62,271 nucleotides of DNA, taken from assembly GCA_015501055.1 (NCBI GenBank), contig JADNYV010000210.1:1-62271 (forward strand), in the 5' to 3' direction. The notes beneath the pieces are model-generated. The model had not been told where the DNA came from and made no database searches. It worked only from the letters and a program-made list of their open reading frames with translations. Position numbers and translations under genes: made by a program. Below are positions 10,173-20,673 of this stretch, in pieces; position 1 is the stretch's first letter, and each line of letters begins with the position of its first letter. Source of the stretch: Mucidula mucida. Taxonomy: Eukaryota; Basidiomycota; Agaricomycetes; Agaricales; Physalacriaceae.

Positions 10173-11633
10173 ATGGCGGATCCACTGAGCCTTTGGGCTG
10201 CTGATGATGAACGCGTTTTGGACGCGACAAGCTTTGAACCTATCCCCGACTGGTCTCTGGAGGCCATGGATATGGAATTTAATGCACCTAGCCCTGGCGT
10301 TGGCTCAGCCGGTTCTGTGCGCTCAATGCCTGGGACTAGGACACACGGTCACCCATACCAACGTCCGACAAGGCGACAGAAGCCGCGCGGCTCTCAATCG
10401 CAGGCCCAGATGGCAGCGTCGGTCGATGCACGTTTTCCAATATTATCTCCGGGTGTTCCCCTGGAGGAGGGACTTGTACGTCGGGAGGAGTTGCTTTTTT
10501 GTGCGGTGGACCATCCCACGAACGAAGCCATTATCGAGGCCTATGAACAGGCGAGTCCTCAAGCTGTCGCGGACCCTGTTCCCGAAGATGACGATGGAGT
10601 CTCCACTAGTCTTTTGGACGACTGGATCCCGGCTGGGAACCGCTTTGCGCCGCTCGCAGATGGTGATTGTGCACCTGCTCGTGCTCCGCCTGTCATCTCG
10701 CCTTTGGTTGCACGAGTGGACGATGGCCTGGTTTCTTGCGATGCGGGATACGGAGGTGCTCTAAAGCATCCTCGTGTTTTCTTGCAACGCGGCGTGAATG
10801 CTGTTTACCATGGGCCTCAGGCTGTAGCGGCGCATGCTCGCTTCATTCATGGTGGTGTATGGGAGATGGACGCTGGCCGCTCTGGATGGCCAAATGGTTT
10901 TCCGTTGACGCCGGAAGAGTCGAGGGACGGCTTGGAGAATATCGCCAAGTTCCCCGGGACTGCGGCTACAAGGCGGAAGTTGGGTCTGCTTGGACATATG
11001 TTCGTGGCATCGACACGTATGGTGCCCCACATTGTTGATGTTACAACGGCCCTTGCTCTTCAGTATGTCGATAGCCATCGGCGCGACGTTCTACGCGCTT
11101 TCGACGACCAGGAATTGTTCGCATCCTTCCGCAATCCTCAGCGCGATTGGAAGAGCTTCCCGGGAGTCAAGCCGAACTCTTTCAGTACAGGTGTTGATCA
11201 ATTTACAACATATACAATTGCTCAGTGGACGTCAGCTTTTGCTGCGCCTGGCACTTCGGGTTTTTGTCCAGGTATGGCGATGGATACCGCGTTGCGACAG
11301 TATACGCCGTGCGTCTACGCTCAGTGTATCTTCGAACACCTTTCCCCGTACGTGCGTCGGCCTGATGGGACTTTGGTCTTTGCTGCCCCAGACGCTCAGC
11401 GCTTTTTTGCAATTTGGTTCGTTCGCCTTGTTGCATGTCCTCATGCGTTGCTGGAGCTTATTGTGAAGCACAACGCAAGGCACCCTGGGTCGCCCTTGGC
11501 TCACAGTACGGACGCGCCAGTCACTCTTCGACGACTCATTTTGGACCACAGGCAGATAATTCGGGAGGCTACCCTGCTTTACCTCTTTCTGGAGAATGGG
11601 TTCACGGTGGAGTTGTTGTCGACGCTACTGTAG
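10173..11633 (+). CDS. Gypsy-A 3' accessory ORF, unknown function
   Basis: An intact 486-codon ORF starting at ATG 10173, about 175 nt after the pol stop and inside the LTR boundaries, in the position where errantiviruses carry env. I see no signal peptide, transmembrane helix or furin-like site, so an envelope role is not supported. The first 110 residues are low-complexity. The rest looks globular, with HPRVFLQRGVNAVYHGPQ around residue 195 and QRFFAIWFVRLVACPHALLE around residue 412. Unlike gag and pol it has no internal stop, which suggests selection or chance. I do not recognise the family. Confidence 0.6.
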   Translation: MADPLSLWAADDERVLDATSFEPIPDWSLEAMDMEFNAPSPGVGSAGSVRSMPGTRTHGHPYQRPTRRQKPRGSQSQAQMAASVDARFPILSPGVPLEEGLVRREELLFCAVDHPTNEAIIEAYEQASPQAVADPVPEDDDGVSTSLLDDWIPAGNRFAPLADGDCAPARAPPVISPLVARVDDGLVSCDAGYGGALKHPRVFLQRGVNAVYHGPQAVAAHARFIHGGVWEMDAGRSGWPNGFPLTPEESRDGLENIAKFPGTAATRRKLGLLGHMFVASTRMVPHIVDVTTALALQYVDSHRRDVLRAFDDQELFASFRNPQRDWKSFPGVKPNSFSTGVDQFTTYTIAQWTSAFAAPGTSGFCPGMAMDTALRQYTPCVYAQCIFEHLSPYVRRPDGTLVFAAPDAQRFFAIWFVRLVACPHALLELIVKHNARHPGSPLAHSTDAPVTLRRLILDHRQIIREATLLYLFLENGFTVELLSTLL

Positions 11634-11658
11634 CGTTTCGACCGTAACTTCACAGCCT

Positions 11659-11846
11659 GTGACCCATTATGGTCTGAAGTTACAGCAAACAGCTTCAAAG
11701 ACCCTTAAATTGCCTTTTTTGGACAGTTCCGCTTATAGCGGGACCTGAAATTTCCTTATTTGGAGGCTCGTGCCTGACCAAAGTGGTCCGTGACCCGTTA
11801 TGATGTATATATAGCTTCACTTCAAAGACCCCCGTGACCCGTTATG
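11659..11846 (+). repeat. Short repeats in the Gypsy-A 3' untranslated region
   Basis: GTGACCCRTTATG occurs at 11659, 11790 and 11834, and CTTCAAAGACCC occurs twice (about 11693 and 11820). An inverted repeat (GTTCCGC/GCGGGAC) lies between them. They are spaced between the two accessory ORFs and may be a regulatory or RNA-structural unit. Confidence 0.6.
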
Positions 11847-11903
11847 TGAATTTGCGGTCGAAACACTACAGTATATCCATGGGCGCTGAGATACATCGAC
11901 CAC

Positions 11904-12275
11904 ATGCTCAGGAATGCGACAGATGACTTGGAGATGTGGATTAGAATTGATAATGACCGCCTTCGCTGCATCCATCAGTATGGCGAGCCGCAGGTGCATG
12001 ACTCTTTCAATACTTGGATCGTTTTATCCCCGCATGACGAGGAGCGGATTTTGGGGATTGTCGAGAGCGAGGCTTATGCGCCACGCAAGGAGGATCGCCT
12101 TGACCGATTTGCATTGCAGAAGCAGGATTGGATCTTATTCGGCGAGCATCCGGTGTTTCGCCATTGTCGTCGAGAGACGTATGACGCGGAGATGGCTGAG
12201 CTGGCTTCAGCGGGCGCGTCTTTGTATGATGACATCTTAGGTCCATTCGAAGGGCTTTCGGTAACCCTACGTTGA
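11904..12275 (+). CDS. Gypsy-A second 3' ORF, unknown
   Basis: 123 codons from an ATG at 11904, in the same phase as the upstream accessory ORF but separated from it by several stops and the short-repeat region. It could be a separate small protein or a 3' exon. Rich in Asp/Glu/Arg with no recognisable motif. It ends about 75 nt before the 3' LTR. The interval 12276-12350 holds a TTTTC-rich tract and the polypurine tract. Confidence 0.4.
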   Translation: MLRNATDDLEMWIRIDNDRLRCIHQYGEPQVHDSFNTWIVLSPHDEERILGIVESEAYAPRKEDRLDRFALQKQDWILFGEHPVFRHCRRETYDAEMAELASAGASLYDDILGPFEGLSVTLR

Positions 12276-12350
12276 TTGGTTTACTATACACTGATTTTTC
12301 TTTTCTTTTCTTTTCTTTCTTAGATCCCTGATAGGAATCTAGGGGGGGTG

Positions 12351-12503
12351 TGTAAGGGGGTAGGTCCCTTACATAGCCACTAGGTATATACAGTACACTC
12401 AGGAGCTGTAGGCTCCTTAGTCTTTTACCTTTATGTTCATACTTTAACCTTACGAATCTACGTGGTTCTGGTTCTCTGGCGTGAACATACAAGGCCTTTT
12501 ACA
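12351..12503 (+). repeat. Gypsy-A 3' LTR
   Basis: Identical to the 5' LTR over all 153 bp. It is preceded by a pyrimidine stretch and a G-rich polypurine tract and followed by the target duplication TTGTC at 12504-12508. Confidence 0.95.
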
Positions 12504-14112
12504 TTGTCACGCCTCGAGATCGGGTTCCTTTTCGTCCCCCACTTCGCCAAAGCTCATTTACGTCTGCGATCCTCCCAAGAACCCACAATAATCATTTCCG
12601 TACTTCCTGAGCAGTAAGCGGATTCGGTCCAAATTAGTGACCCCGGTGCATGGCAGGTCAAACGTGTTCATCAAAGCTAGTACGAATCTCTACATCAATC
12701 CTCCTTCCAGGCAGACACACTGCTGCTATGATTCTGAGGATAGAATAGTATGTAAGAAGTAGGTCGGTAGTCCATACGACGAAAGCTACTCTAGAAACAG
12801 GTCAACTTGAAATGTATACCAAATATAAAGAAGAAGAGACGCGCTTCATGTAGGTCAAACAACAATCATGCATTAATTCAAATGCGAGTAAATTGGTGAG
12901 AATGCTTTCAGGACAGCGCGGAAGGCAAACATATAGAAGACAGATGCAACATATGAGAGAACGGTGGTAACGAGCAAGTCGCATTAGCCCTCATGGAGGT
13001 TTCGGAGGATACCTATAGACCGTTAAGTTATCAGCGAGTTCAAAAGATACACTCTCCATACATGCCTAGTGTTGGCAATTGATTGACAAGCTCGATGGGT
13101 ATCTTGAAGCGTAAAGGAGCAGGCGTGGGGGCGACAAGAAGGGCTCAAAAGCGACGGCGTATAATGGTAGATCCGAAGGCCTCAATTGCCCCATGGCAAG
13201 CTATGCGCGGGAAAACAAAATTTGGCCTAGTCCGCCCTGAGCGCAATGAGGTGCGCGTACTGTCAATTTTGAGCGTAGATAGCCGCTTGAAGGTCATCAT
13301 GACGCCCCCAACGACAGATTTGGAATGGCCTTCTGGGTAGAACCAACACGTTAAGGTAGTCTCGTTGAAATTAAGCCGAATACATACCTGGCGCATAGAT
13401 AGAAATTCCTGGGCGGGTTATGGCGCAAGCTGCAGTGCGCCGCCGTCACCGTCCTCGGTGGGGTGAGCGACGCTGGATAATCCCTGATCTTCGCAAGGAA
13501 AGGGAATCTCTTCGTCTGAGCAGTGCATGGTCTCGCGAGGGGATAAGATATTGTTAACGCACTGACCCGAGCCCAAAAAAGTAGGGTACTACGCAGTTGT
13601 CAGCTAAGAGACGCCTCTGTCCGCCTCATCGTTGAAAATGTTTGTGTGTAGACCGCCCATCTCAACTCGCAGTGAAGTTTCCACAATCAAATTTGTAGGA
13701 TGCAAAATTCGTCGGCGGCTCCGCATACAGAGACGCACGACAATGAGCAATCGTCGTGTGTTGTGTTGTGAATATCTTCCTCTTTCCTATAAGGCAATGA
13801 GAATATGAGCATAAGGAATACGAGTAACGAAAGTAATTCAACTCACCCATGCTGGCCCTAACCCAGCGCCAGACGCTCGGGTTAGGTTTCAATCTTCAAA
13901 ACCCAGCAGTGCCAAACCAGTTGCCATGCTTCCCTCCCCCCCCACAATCTCTTCATCACACCACCACCCTCCCCGCTTATCTTCCCTCCCCTTCGTCCCA
14001 GATCACTTCCACAAGCAAACGAACATCGCTGAATCGAGTGGTGTGGCTTCTGAGCATTTCTTGCGCATAACATACTGAGAGCGGGCGAACGACAGCAGTT
14101 AGGCGTGATACA
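12504..14112. other. Sparse non-repetitive sequence
   Basis: Starts with the right-hand TTGTC duplication (12504-12508). I find only short open frames, none with recognisable motifs or a convincing exon chain. A pyrimidine-rich stretch at 13915-13990 precedes the DUF6699 gene and may be part of its promoter. Confidence 0.4.
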
Positions 14113-14910
14113 ATGCGCATCCGCGAGTACTGTGTGGAACGCATGACAGAAACCATCCATGCTGAAAGTCGAAGCGCGCTCTTCGACGCCCCGTCGTTGC
14201 AAACATCGTATCCATTAGCATGCGGTATGCTGGACGCAGTAGCGCAGGGAGACGCGACGTTGCCGGAAACAGACAGTACCACACCATTGCATGACGGAGT
14301 GCAGCTGCACATCGCGACAAATACTTTCGTGCCAGGCGTCCAATTACCATGTCCTCGACCAACACCGCAACGGGCGGTGACACCAAACGTGCCAAATGGT
14401 CGAGCGCGACGAGTTCATCGTGGGCTTCCATCACAGATAGGAGGGGGAGGGGAGGCAGTCATGCACCCACTGCCTCAGCGCGTTCCCGACGTTAACTCGG
14501 TAGACTTCTCCCAGACATGGAAAATAGTCAAAGCAGCTTGGCCGCCGTCATCGCTCTGCGAACTCGCTACAGGCCCGCGCCTGCCATCGATGGCAGTAGT
14601 CGTACATCTACTTCCGTGGCCAATAGTAATCCAGCCTGACGCGAACCGATACTACGTGACAGTGGGGGATGTCATATTCCGGATTTGGGAATGCCTGCAT
14701 TTTCCATTGGACGGAAGCATAACGCTGAGCCAGTCGAGGCAAGCTGTGGAGAGGGAAGACCTCTTTGAGATGAGGAGCACCTGGAGAGCAAGAACTGACG
14801 AAGAGCCAAGGCATACTAAACGCCTTGTATATCTCCGCGGAAGGACCAGGTTCATGGGCCTGAACAAGAAAGCGCACGATGGCGACACATGGGCGACAAA
14901 TATGGAATAG
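14113..14910 (+). CDS. DUF6699-domain protein
   Basis: 265 codons, apparently single exon. The C-terminal half (about residues 135-250) follows the pattern I know from the large basidiomycete DUF6699 family: a Trp-rich strand (FSQTWKIVKAAWPPSSL), then GPRLPSMAVVVHLLPWPIVI, then VTVGDVIFRIWECLHFPL, an acidic/basic helix, and a final YLRGRTRFMGL strand. Members are small soluble proteins of unknown function, often in multiple copies. The first 120 residues are low-complexity and poorly supported, so the true start may be further in. It lies between Gypsy-A and the Plavaka transposon, and no neighbour suggests a role. Confidence 0.6.
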   Translation: MRIREYCVERMTETIHAESRSALFDAPSLQTSYPLACGMLDAVAQGDATLPETDSTTPLHDGVQLHIATNTFVPGVQLPCPRPTPQRAVTPNVPNGRARRVHRGLPSQIGGGGEAVMHPLPQRVPDVNSVDFSQTWKIVKAAWPPSSLCELATGPRLPSMAVVVHLLPWPIVIQPDANRYYVTVGDVIFRIWECLHFPLDGSITLSQSRQAVEREDLFEMRSTWRARTDEEPRHTKRLVYLRGRTRFMGLNKKAHDGDTWATNME

Positions 14911-16045
14911 TGGTAGCACATAGAAACTGGCGCGCTCGAAGCCCCAGGATAGAAGGACAGGGGGAGGAAGCCTGACTGATTTGGTCAATTGGATGAATAT
15001 GTATCATAACATGTACGAACCTGACAATACGCTCTTGCATCGGATACAGCTTGAGGACGTCAAGATACCCAGAAACCAGGCCATGGGCGAAGTCAGCTCT
15101 CAAAAGTAGATAACACGTTTCGGCCAATGAAGTTGGCCAGGTCTAAATAACAGCATCAGCGACGACAAAACCTAGCAAGGATGAGATCAATACGAACCCC
15201 GAACACTAACAGCCTCTTTCAAACGTGCGACAGTATAAACTCCACAAAGGATATGGAAGAAGTTTTAAACGAGGTAGAGAGAAAAGCAATACTATAGTTC
15301 GTAGCGATGAAAGTCATGAAATGTAGCATTGAAAGCGTGATAACTGAAAGAGGTGGTGGGTACACCGTATCAAACGCGAGAGAGCCCCATAATCATCACA
15401 AAACAAAAATGTATAGTAAGTGCAATCACGACGCGCATAATGATCCACTGGCCAATAACAATGACCGCGGACCGCAAGCCCGATAAGGTCTCAATATCCG
15501 TTGTGTCCAACGCGAAGAATCTCGAAGTGCGCGGCGTACACTGCATATTGCCAGAGCACCATTCCTTGAGACGGCGATGGCGAGTTTAGGGAAACTCGAG
15601 GTGCTTGTCGCCCAAATCATCCAAGAGTATAAGCTGGAAGGCGAGACGCAAGGAGCAGGGATACGTCAGCACTGTCATACAGTAGGGCATGACCAGCCGA
15701 ACATGTAGAATATCTCCTATGGCGCGGCTGGCAGTCGTCTTGTCTAATCGACTACTAGTTGCCTAGCAAAACGCACAAGTCTTGGCACACCGTTAATTCC
15801 AAAGACAAATCCCATGGATCACTCGTCGCCATATATCTGCCGAAATAGTTGAGGTCTATGCCATCAGAAATAGTGCAGAAGACGCACCGGATTGATACGG
15901 TAGACTAATTTTCCGATATCTGCAGGTCGCCCTTTAGGGACATGCGGCGCCAGGAAGGTGACATCGTCGTCAGTGGGCCTTCAAAGGGGCATTAGCATTG
16001 GGCCTTCGAGTGCAAAGATTGTTGGCGACGGCATGATGGTAGGAG
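14911..16045. other. No recognisable gene
   Basis: Only short unrelated open frames on either strand. I see no repeats or RNA genes up to the left inverted repeat of the Plavaka transposon. Confidence 0.4.
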
Positions 16046-16081
16046 CATCAGTAAATCACAAGGTGTGTAGACGGTATAGAC
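16046..16081 (+). repeat. Plavaka transposon left terminal inverted repeat
   Basis: CATCAGTAAATCACAAGG followed by TGTGTAGACGGTATAGAC. The first 18 bp are the exact reverse complement of 34454-34471. The remainder matches the right end with about two mismatches and one 1-nt gap. Confidence 0.85.
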
Positions 16082-16250
16082 TATACCGTCTATACCCCTT
16101 CCGGGCAGTATAGATCCCCACTGGGATCTCGTAGCCCTTGACTCTTCTATACCCACCCGTGGTATAGACATTGTAACAGCCTAGACTCATCCTATACTCT
16201 ACTTCTCGATGCTCTATACTTATTCTACAGTGTACACTGCTATCTATACT
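16070..16250. repeat. Left subterminal motif cluster (TATAGAC/GTCTATA)
   Basis: About nine occurrences of TATAG or CTATA-centred motifs in both orientations, including a palindrome GGTATAGACTATACC at about 16074-16088. In CACTA-type elements such arrays are transposase binding sites. Confidence 0.75.
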
Positions 16251-16405
16251 GTTGCTTAATCACACTGTTCATTCGAGCACGAAACACTTCATTGACTACA
16301 TATACCACTTCACATGTCTCCTAAATGACTACAAGACTGTACACGATGATGATAGATGTGGGAGAAGAGCATGTAACGAAAGGACAGGACTTAAAACAGC
16401 ATGTA

Positions 16406-19226
16406 TCACATCCGAAGAGAGGGCCGGACACCGGTCAGCTTCTTCTTGCCGCCACGTTCGACAGCCTTAGGAACACGCTTGCCCTTCTTCTTCGTCATGT
16501 ACGGCTCCGCTGCTGGAATGACAGCCTGCCAGGTCTCGATCGTGAAACGCTTGTTGATCTGCTCGAAGAATCCTGCTGAAAACTCGCCCCATGGATCCTC
16601 ACGGAAGCTGTTTGGGTTGTTGTTCGACGCGTTGTCGTCTTCGCCGGCTTGAGGACACCCTCTTGCCGAAGAAAGAGGCTATGCATAGCCTGGAAAGAGT
16701 TTAGAAGAATAAAACATGGAAGAGGATTGACTGACCGCGGCAGCAGACAAGGCAAGTCCCGCATAAGGTAAACCATATGTCTTTGGTGCACCGCGCACAC
16801 ACTGGCAGAAGTATCCAAAAGGAACAAGGACAAGCGGAGAGAGAAAGGCGCCGGCAGCCTTCTAGATAGTCGACGGAAGTCAGTCTTATGTAGAAGAAAT
16901 AAATATAAAGAACGCACCGGATCCTTATTGTCAAAATCGAGATAGAGGAAACGGTCCTTGTCCAGCTGATGACTCGCCCATTCGGCGACCTCCTCCTTAG
17001 TTGTGAATAACTTGTCGCAAATCACGTTCGTGTTTGCTCAAGCCGTCTTTGAGATCTCGCTGCGCAGCGTTCGCAAATATTTTGATGTCTGTAGACTCGT
17101 AATTTTAGTAAAAGATCGTTACTATTTGGTGCACGTACCACAGCAAGAACCGCCGTGTTATCCACCCGTCGCGTGCCATTTATGTCTAGAGGTGTAAGAT
17201 GCTTGAAGACAGAATTGCACCAAAGATCCGTGATAGTGGCTTTGAGTTCTGGATGTCCCGTCGTCAAAAAGGGCTGAGAAACGGCTCTGGAACCCGCCCA
17301 GTCGTAAATCGAGGGAATAAATTTCTCTTTGAAGTGCTTTTGATCAACCTGCGGATTGGCAAAAAGAATGTCGTTGATGGTGTAGTTCTTCTTCGGTGTT
17401 GCAACCTTGCCCTGGGCAGCAAGATCAACATTGATGTCCTTGAAGGTAATGTCGCCGACGTCCGTGGTGGAAGGAGTCTGAGGTAAGAAGGCGTGTGAGT
17501 AAATCAAGACATCTGGGGAAATCACGTACGGCATGGCCACGCGGCTTTCCAGGCTTTTCCTTGCCTTTCTTTCCCTTCGTTTTCGATGGCGCCGTGGCTG
17601 TCAACATCCACGACTGCCAATTCGCGTTTATTCCGCCAACCTCGTTGGTTCGAGAACGTTTCTGACTGATAGAGTATCAGCATCAATCAGCGACTTACAA
17701 CAAACACACCTTTCTGCTTCCTCGCGCCCTTCACCCTCGATATCTTTCCTCTTGGAGCCAGACTTGGATGCTGTCGTTCCCGACTTGGCGCGTTGAGATT
17801 CGGGTGCCGCCACGTGTGGTGGAGGCGGGTTTGAACGTTCGGCGATAATTTCATGGCGGAGAGCGTCCTTGGGTGGCTTTTTCTGTATGTTCTCATTAGC
17901 ATTTTCAATCTGTAAATTAATGCTTACGTTGGTGCTCCCAGCAACAGATTTTGACGTCGACTTCTTGGACTTCTTGGCCTCGCAAATAGCAGCCAATTGC
18001 TGCAGAAGCGCCGCCTCATCCGGCGACATGTCCCCTGCATCCGACTCTATCTCCGTTCCACCCTTATCTACACGCATTGGCGAGGCGCTACGCGACGGCG
18101 CATACAGGTCGGACTCATGTCCACTTAAGCTGCCTTCATCCAGTCCAACATAGGACTTCCGTTCACCTCGAGTACGAGGAGCGCGTGCAGCATCTTCCGC
18201 ATCTTTCGTCTCGCCGTCGTCGTTGTAGTGCGGATCACGAGCACCATCTCTGACATCTCCCATTTCATCATCTTCATCATTGTAACACGTACCATACCCT
18301 TCGTCACCCAACAAAAAGCCTTCAGAGTCTGTTCCTGGAGGAGGCCCGCCAAAATCTGTGTCGGAGCCAGCACACATCTCCTCCAGATCAGAGACGACAC
18401 CCGCACCATCAACGTTGGAGATGGCCTCCATGTCTTCGCCGTCATCATCCAACGCCAATGCACCAAAATTAGGCTGGGCGAGGGGAGATAGCAAACGATC
18501 GTTGCGGACAGTGCGCGACTTCGTAGGAGACTTGGGATAACGGCCAGGGGAGGGCTTATGAGTTGGAGGTGGGGATGCCTCGAAGCCAGGATCAGACTCG
18601 TTGGGACTTTGACTGGCTTCATCGTTGTCACCAGACTGGCCACCACTCTTTCCATCTGGAAGGAAGAGCTGCGTCAAGAGTGCTGCAGGAGGAAGGGTAG
18701 GCAGGGACAGAGGTGAGATGGTCTGCTGTGCCGAAGACCTGCTGCCTTTGCTCGAGTCATGATGGATTTTTGGTTGGGATTGGGGTGGGGGCGACTGGCG
18801 GGTGGACGAGGTTGTTGTTGTCCGGTTGGCCAGTTCGTTTCCTTGGCCGACGCCGACCTGCCCAGATATGTTCTTGGACGAGCCGAGCCTCTTCGAAGCA
18901 TTGAGGATATCGGCAATGGACATATTCTGCATCTGCAGTCTCGCTAGGTCAGTTTGTATTTGCTGAGATGCAATAAAACTAACCTCCTGATCCTTTTTAG
19001 CCTGCTCATCCTCAGCTGCTGCGATGCGAGCGACGGCTTGATTCTGCTTTTGGCGCTTTGCGGCGGCTGCAGCTACCTTTCGTTCACCAGCTTCGCTCTG
19101 CTCTCGCTCGCGCTTTTCTCGCTGTTCTTCGCATGTGCGAGGGATGAGGTGGTCAGGAACAGTGACCTTCTTCCCCCGAGTGGCCATCTTTTCCTGCGCC
19201 GGAGGTCTTGAAGGCACTGGGGGCAT
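16406..19226 (-). pseudogene. DUF6532-family gene, spliced, with two apparent frameshifts
   Basis: Reads from ATG at 19224-19226 (MPPVPSRPPAQ) to TGA at 16406-16408. The N-terminal 500 codons are low-complexity: an Ala/Lys/Glu coiled region, then Pro/Ser-rich, then acidic. The C-terminal half follows the DUF6532 pattern: KRSRTNE, HFKEKFIPSIYDW, a helix ending in NTAVLAV, FLYLDFDNKDP, a Leu/Ala-rich helix with GLPYAGLALSAAA, and REDPWGEFSAGFFEQINKRF. Clear introns of about 45-55 nt are visible, such as GTACGT..CTCAG before the TPSTTDVGD exon and GTGCGT..CTAG after NKDP. Two single-base phase changes interrupt it, near 17010 and near 16645, so this copy is probably damaged unless they are sequencing errors. 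It sits entirely inside the Plavaka inverted repeats, head to head with the transposase. Confidence 0.7.
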
Positions 19227-19544
19227 GGTTGTGGGCGGATAGTTGGAGTTTGGGACTGCCAATGAAAATTGCGCTGATCGGTAAGCACACGTTTTCTTTT
19301 TCCAATAGATACGGCCCACTAACTCCTATCAACAGGCCTCCACCTTGCCATTGCTCTCAACGTCAATATGGACACCATCAAGTACAAGACGATGCGCAGA
19401 TTTCTATGTCCTCATGGCTGTTACGAGATTTGGTATCGAGATCCCGACGTCGTTGTTCAGAATATTCTAACTAATCCCGACTTCGCCGACTCTTTCGATC
19501 CCTCGCCATACATTGAGACGGATCGTGACAATAAGCATCGGTGG

Positions 19545-20074
19545 TGTTATGAATCGCCATATTTTCACATTTTCACATCTTATCATATCTTATCGGGAGC
19601 CTTGTCTTATCAACCAACGGACCGTTTCATCATCTGTTTCGTCACCGATCATATCCCTTTTCATTACCGAAGCCGTACTCATGTCGGACACATGCCCAAC
19701 ACATGGATGACATCATACATGCCGATACCTCATGGACTCCCTATTGTATACACACCGCCGACACTCGTAGCACACATGGACGTTTCAGTATTATTACTTA
19801 CATGCAGTCACCACTCGTATTTAATGGTTTCACGGACTAGTAGCATACAACACTGGGTCAAGGGCGTGGAGCATCCCTAGTGGAAACGCGTATGGACAAG
19901 GAGCTTCAAACACAGACTTACTAGTATATAAGCAGTAGTGTAGTATCATTGTACTTTAGTTCCGATCTCGTTTATACACCTGGCCTAGCCTAGTCTTACG
20001 AACGCGAACACTTTCCTCCTTAGTTTCTTGCTGTGGTACCTGGTTGAGTCTCGTGGCTTAGTCAGTCGCTAACA
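19545..20074 (+). repeat. E1 5' LTR (Gypsy-B)
   Basis: 530 bp, TGTTATGAATCG...GTCGCTAACA. Contains TATATAA at 19925-19931 and, 33 nt downstream, AGTTCCGATC (19958-19967), the probable transcript 5' end. Confidence 0.95.
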
Positions 20075-20673
20075 GAAGATTGGAACTACTTTCTACCACC
20101 TACCACACATCCCTGATCGTCGATCAGCACTTCGCTGTTTGATCATCGCACATTCCCCTATTCCCTTTCCCTGTTTACAGATCGACGGATTCCTAATTCC
20201 AGCACACGTCCGCATACGTGTGTATTGGTCCCAGTAGCGCCGGCTAACAGTTAGAGATAACTGCCTCGGGTGCTGGAAGTAGCCGCTCTCACGAGAACAA
20301 ACTTTTGGCAGTTGCACTTCAGTGGGCGCTGTTTACGGGTCAACCCCCGTTCCCAGGAAAACTTCGGCTTACCTCACACCAGAGGGACGTCGGCTGGGCA
20401 ATTGCGAACTTGTGACGAGCTCTTGGGCTCCGTAGATACGTAGTCAGTAGTCGGTAAAATAGTATAGACAGTTACGATACCTACCTACTTTACTTACCTT
20501 ACGATATACATCATCATTCCCCACCCTACCAAGTCCTGGATTCTATTTCAGATCTAGGCGATCCCTCCCTATTCATCCAAACCTCTATTCCCTCACCCGT
20601 TTCATCCAAATCCGCATCACCCATATCCCCACTTTCACCCTTTCACTCTCCGATCCCATCACCCCGATCTATC
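20075..20673 (+). promoter_or_regulatory. E1 leader with self-primer site
   Basis: No tRNA-type TGG primer site follows the LTR. Instead GATTGGAACT (20078-20087) pairs with AGTTCCGATC in the LTR (one G-U wobble). In Tf1/sushi elements the first bases of the RNA fold back onto such a site to prime reverse transcription. The rest of the leader is noncoding. Confidence 0.65.

Larger units (their letters stand above)
1758..12503 (+). mobile_element. Gypsy-A: complete Ty3/gypsy LTR retrotransposon with extra 3' ORFs
   Basis: A 10,746-bp element bounded by identical 153-bp direct repeats that start TG and end CA, flanked by the 5-bp duplication TTGTC. Internal order is leader, ORF1, gag, protease, RT, RNase H, integrase, then two further ORFs before a purine-rich tract (GAATCTAGGGGGGGTG) just upstream of the 3' LTR. 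The order RT-RNase H-integrase is diagnostic of Ty3/gypsy. Integrase is followed by a GPY/F-type module and a chromodomain-like tail. LTR identity implies a recent insertion, yet the coding region has in-frame stops at 4094, 4370, 6055 and 9064. I could not identify a tRNA primer-binding site just inside the 5' LTR. Confidence 0.95.

Noticed and set aside
10173..11633. Envelope gene, making Gypsy-A an errantivirus-like element
   Set aside because: Position fits, but no signal peptide, transmembrane helix or cleavage site is visible.
14608..14988. Minus-strand gene overlapping the DUF6699 gene
   Set aside because: No motif, and the plus strand has the recognisable domain.
19545..20074. Coding sequence in the LTRs (the recurring open frame containing CFVTDHIPFHYRSRTHVGH)
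   Set aside because: The same short frame recurs in every Gypsy-B LTR because the LTR is repeated. It contains no domain and overlaps the promoter.
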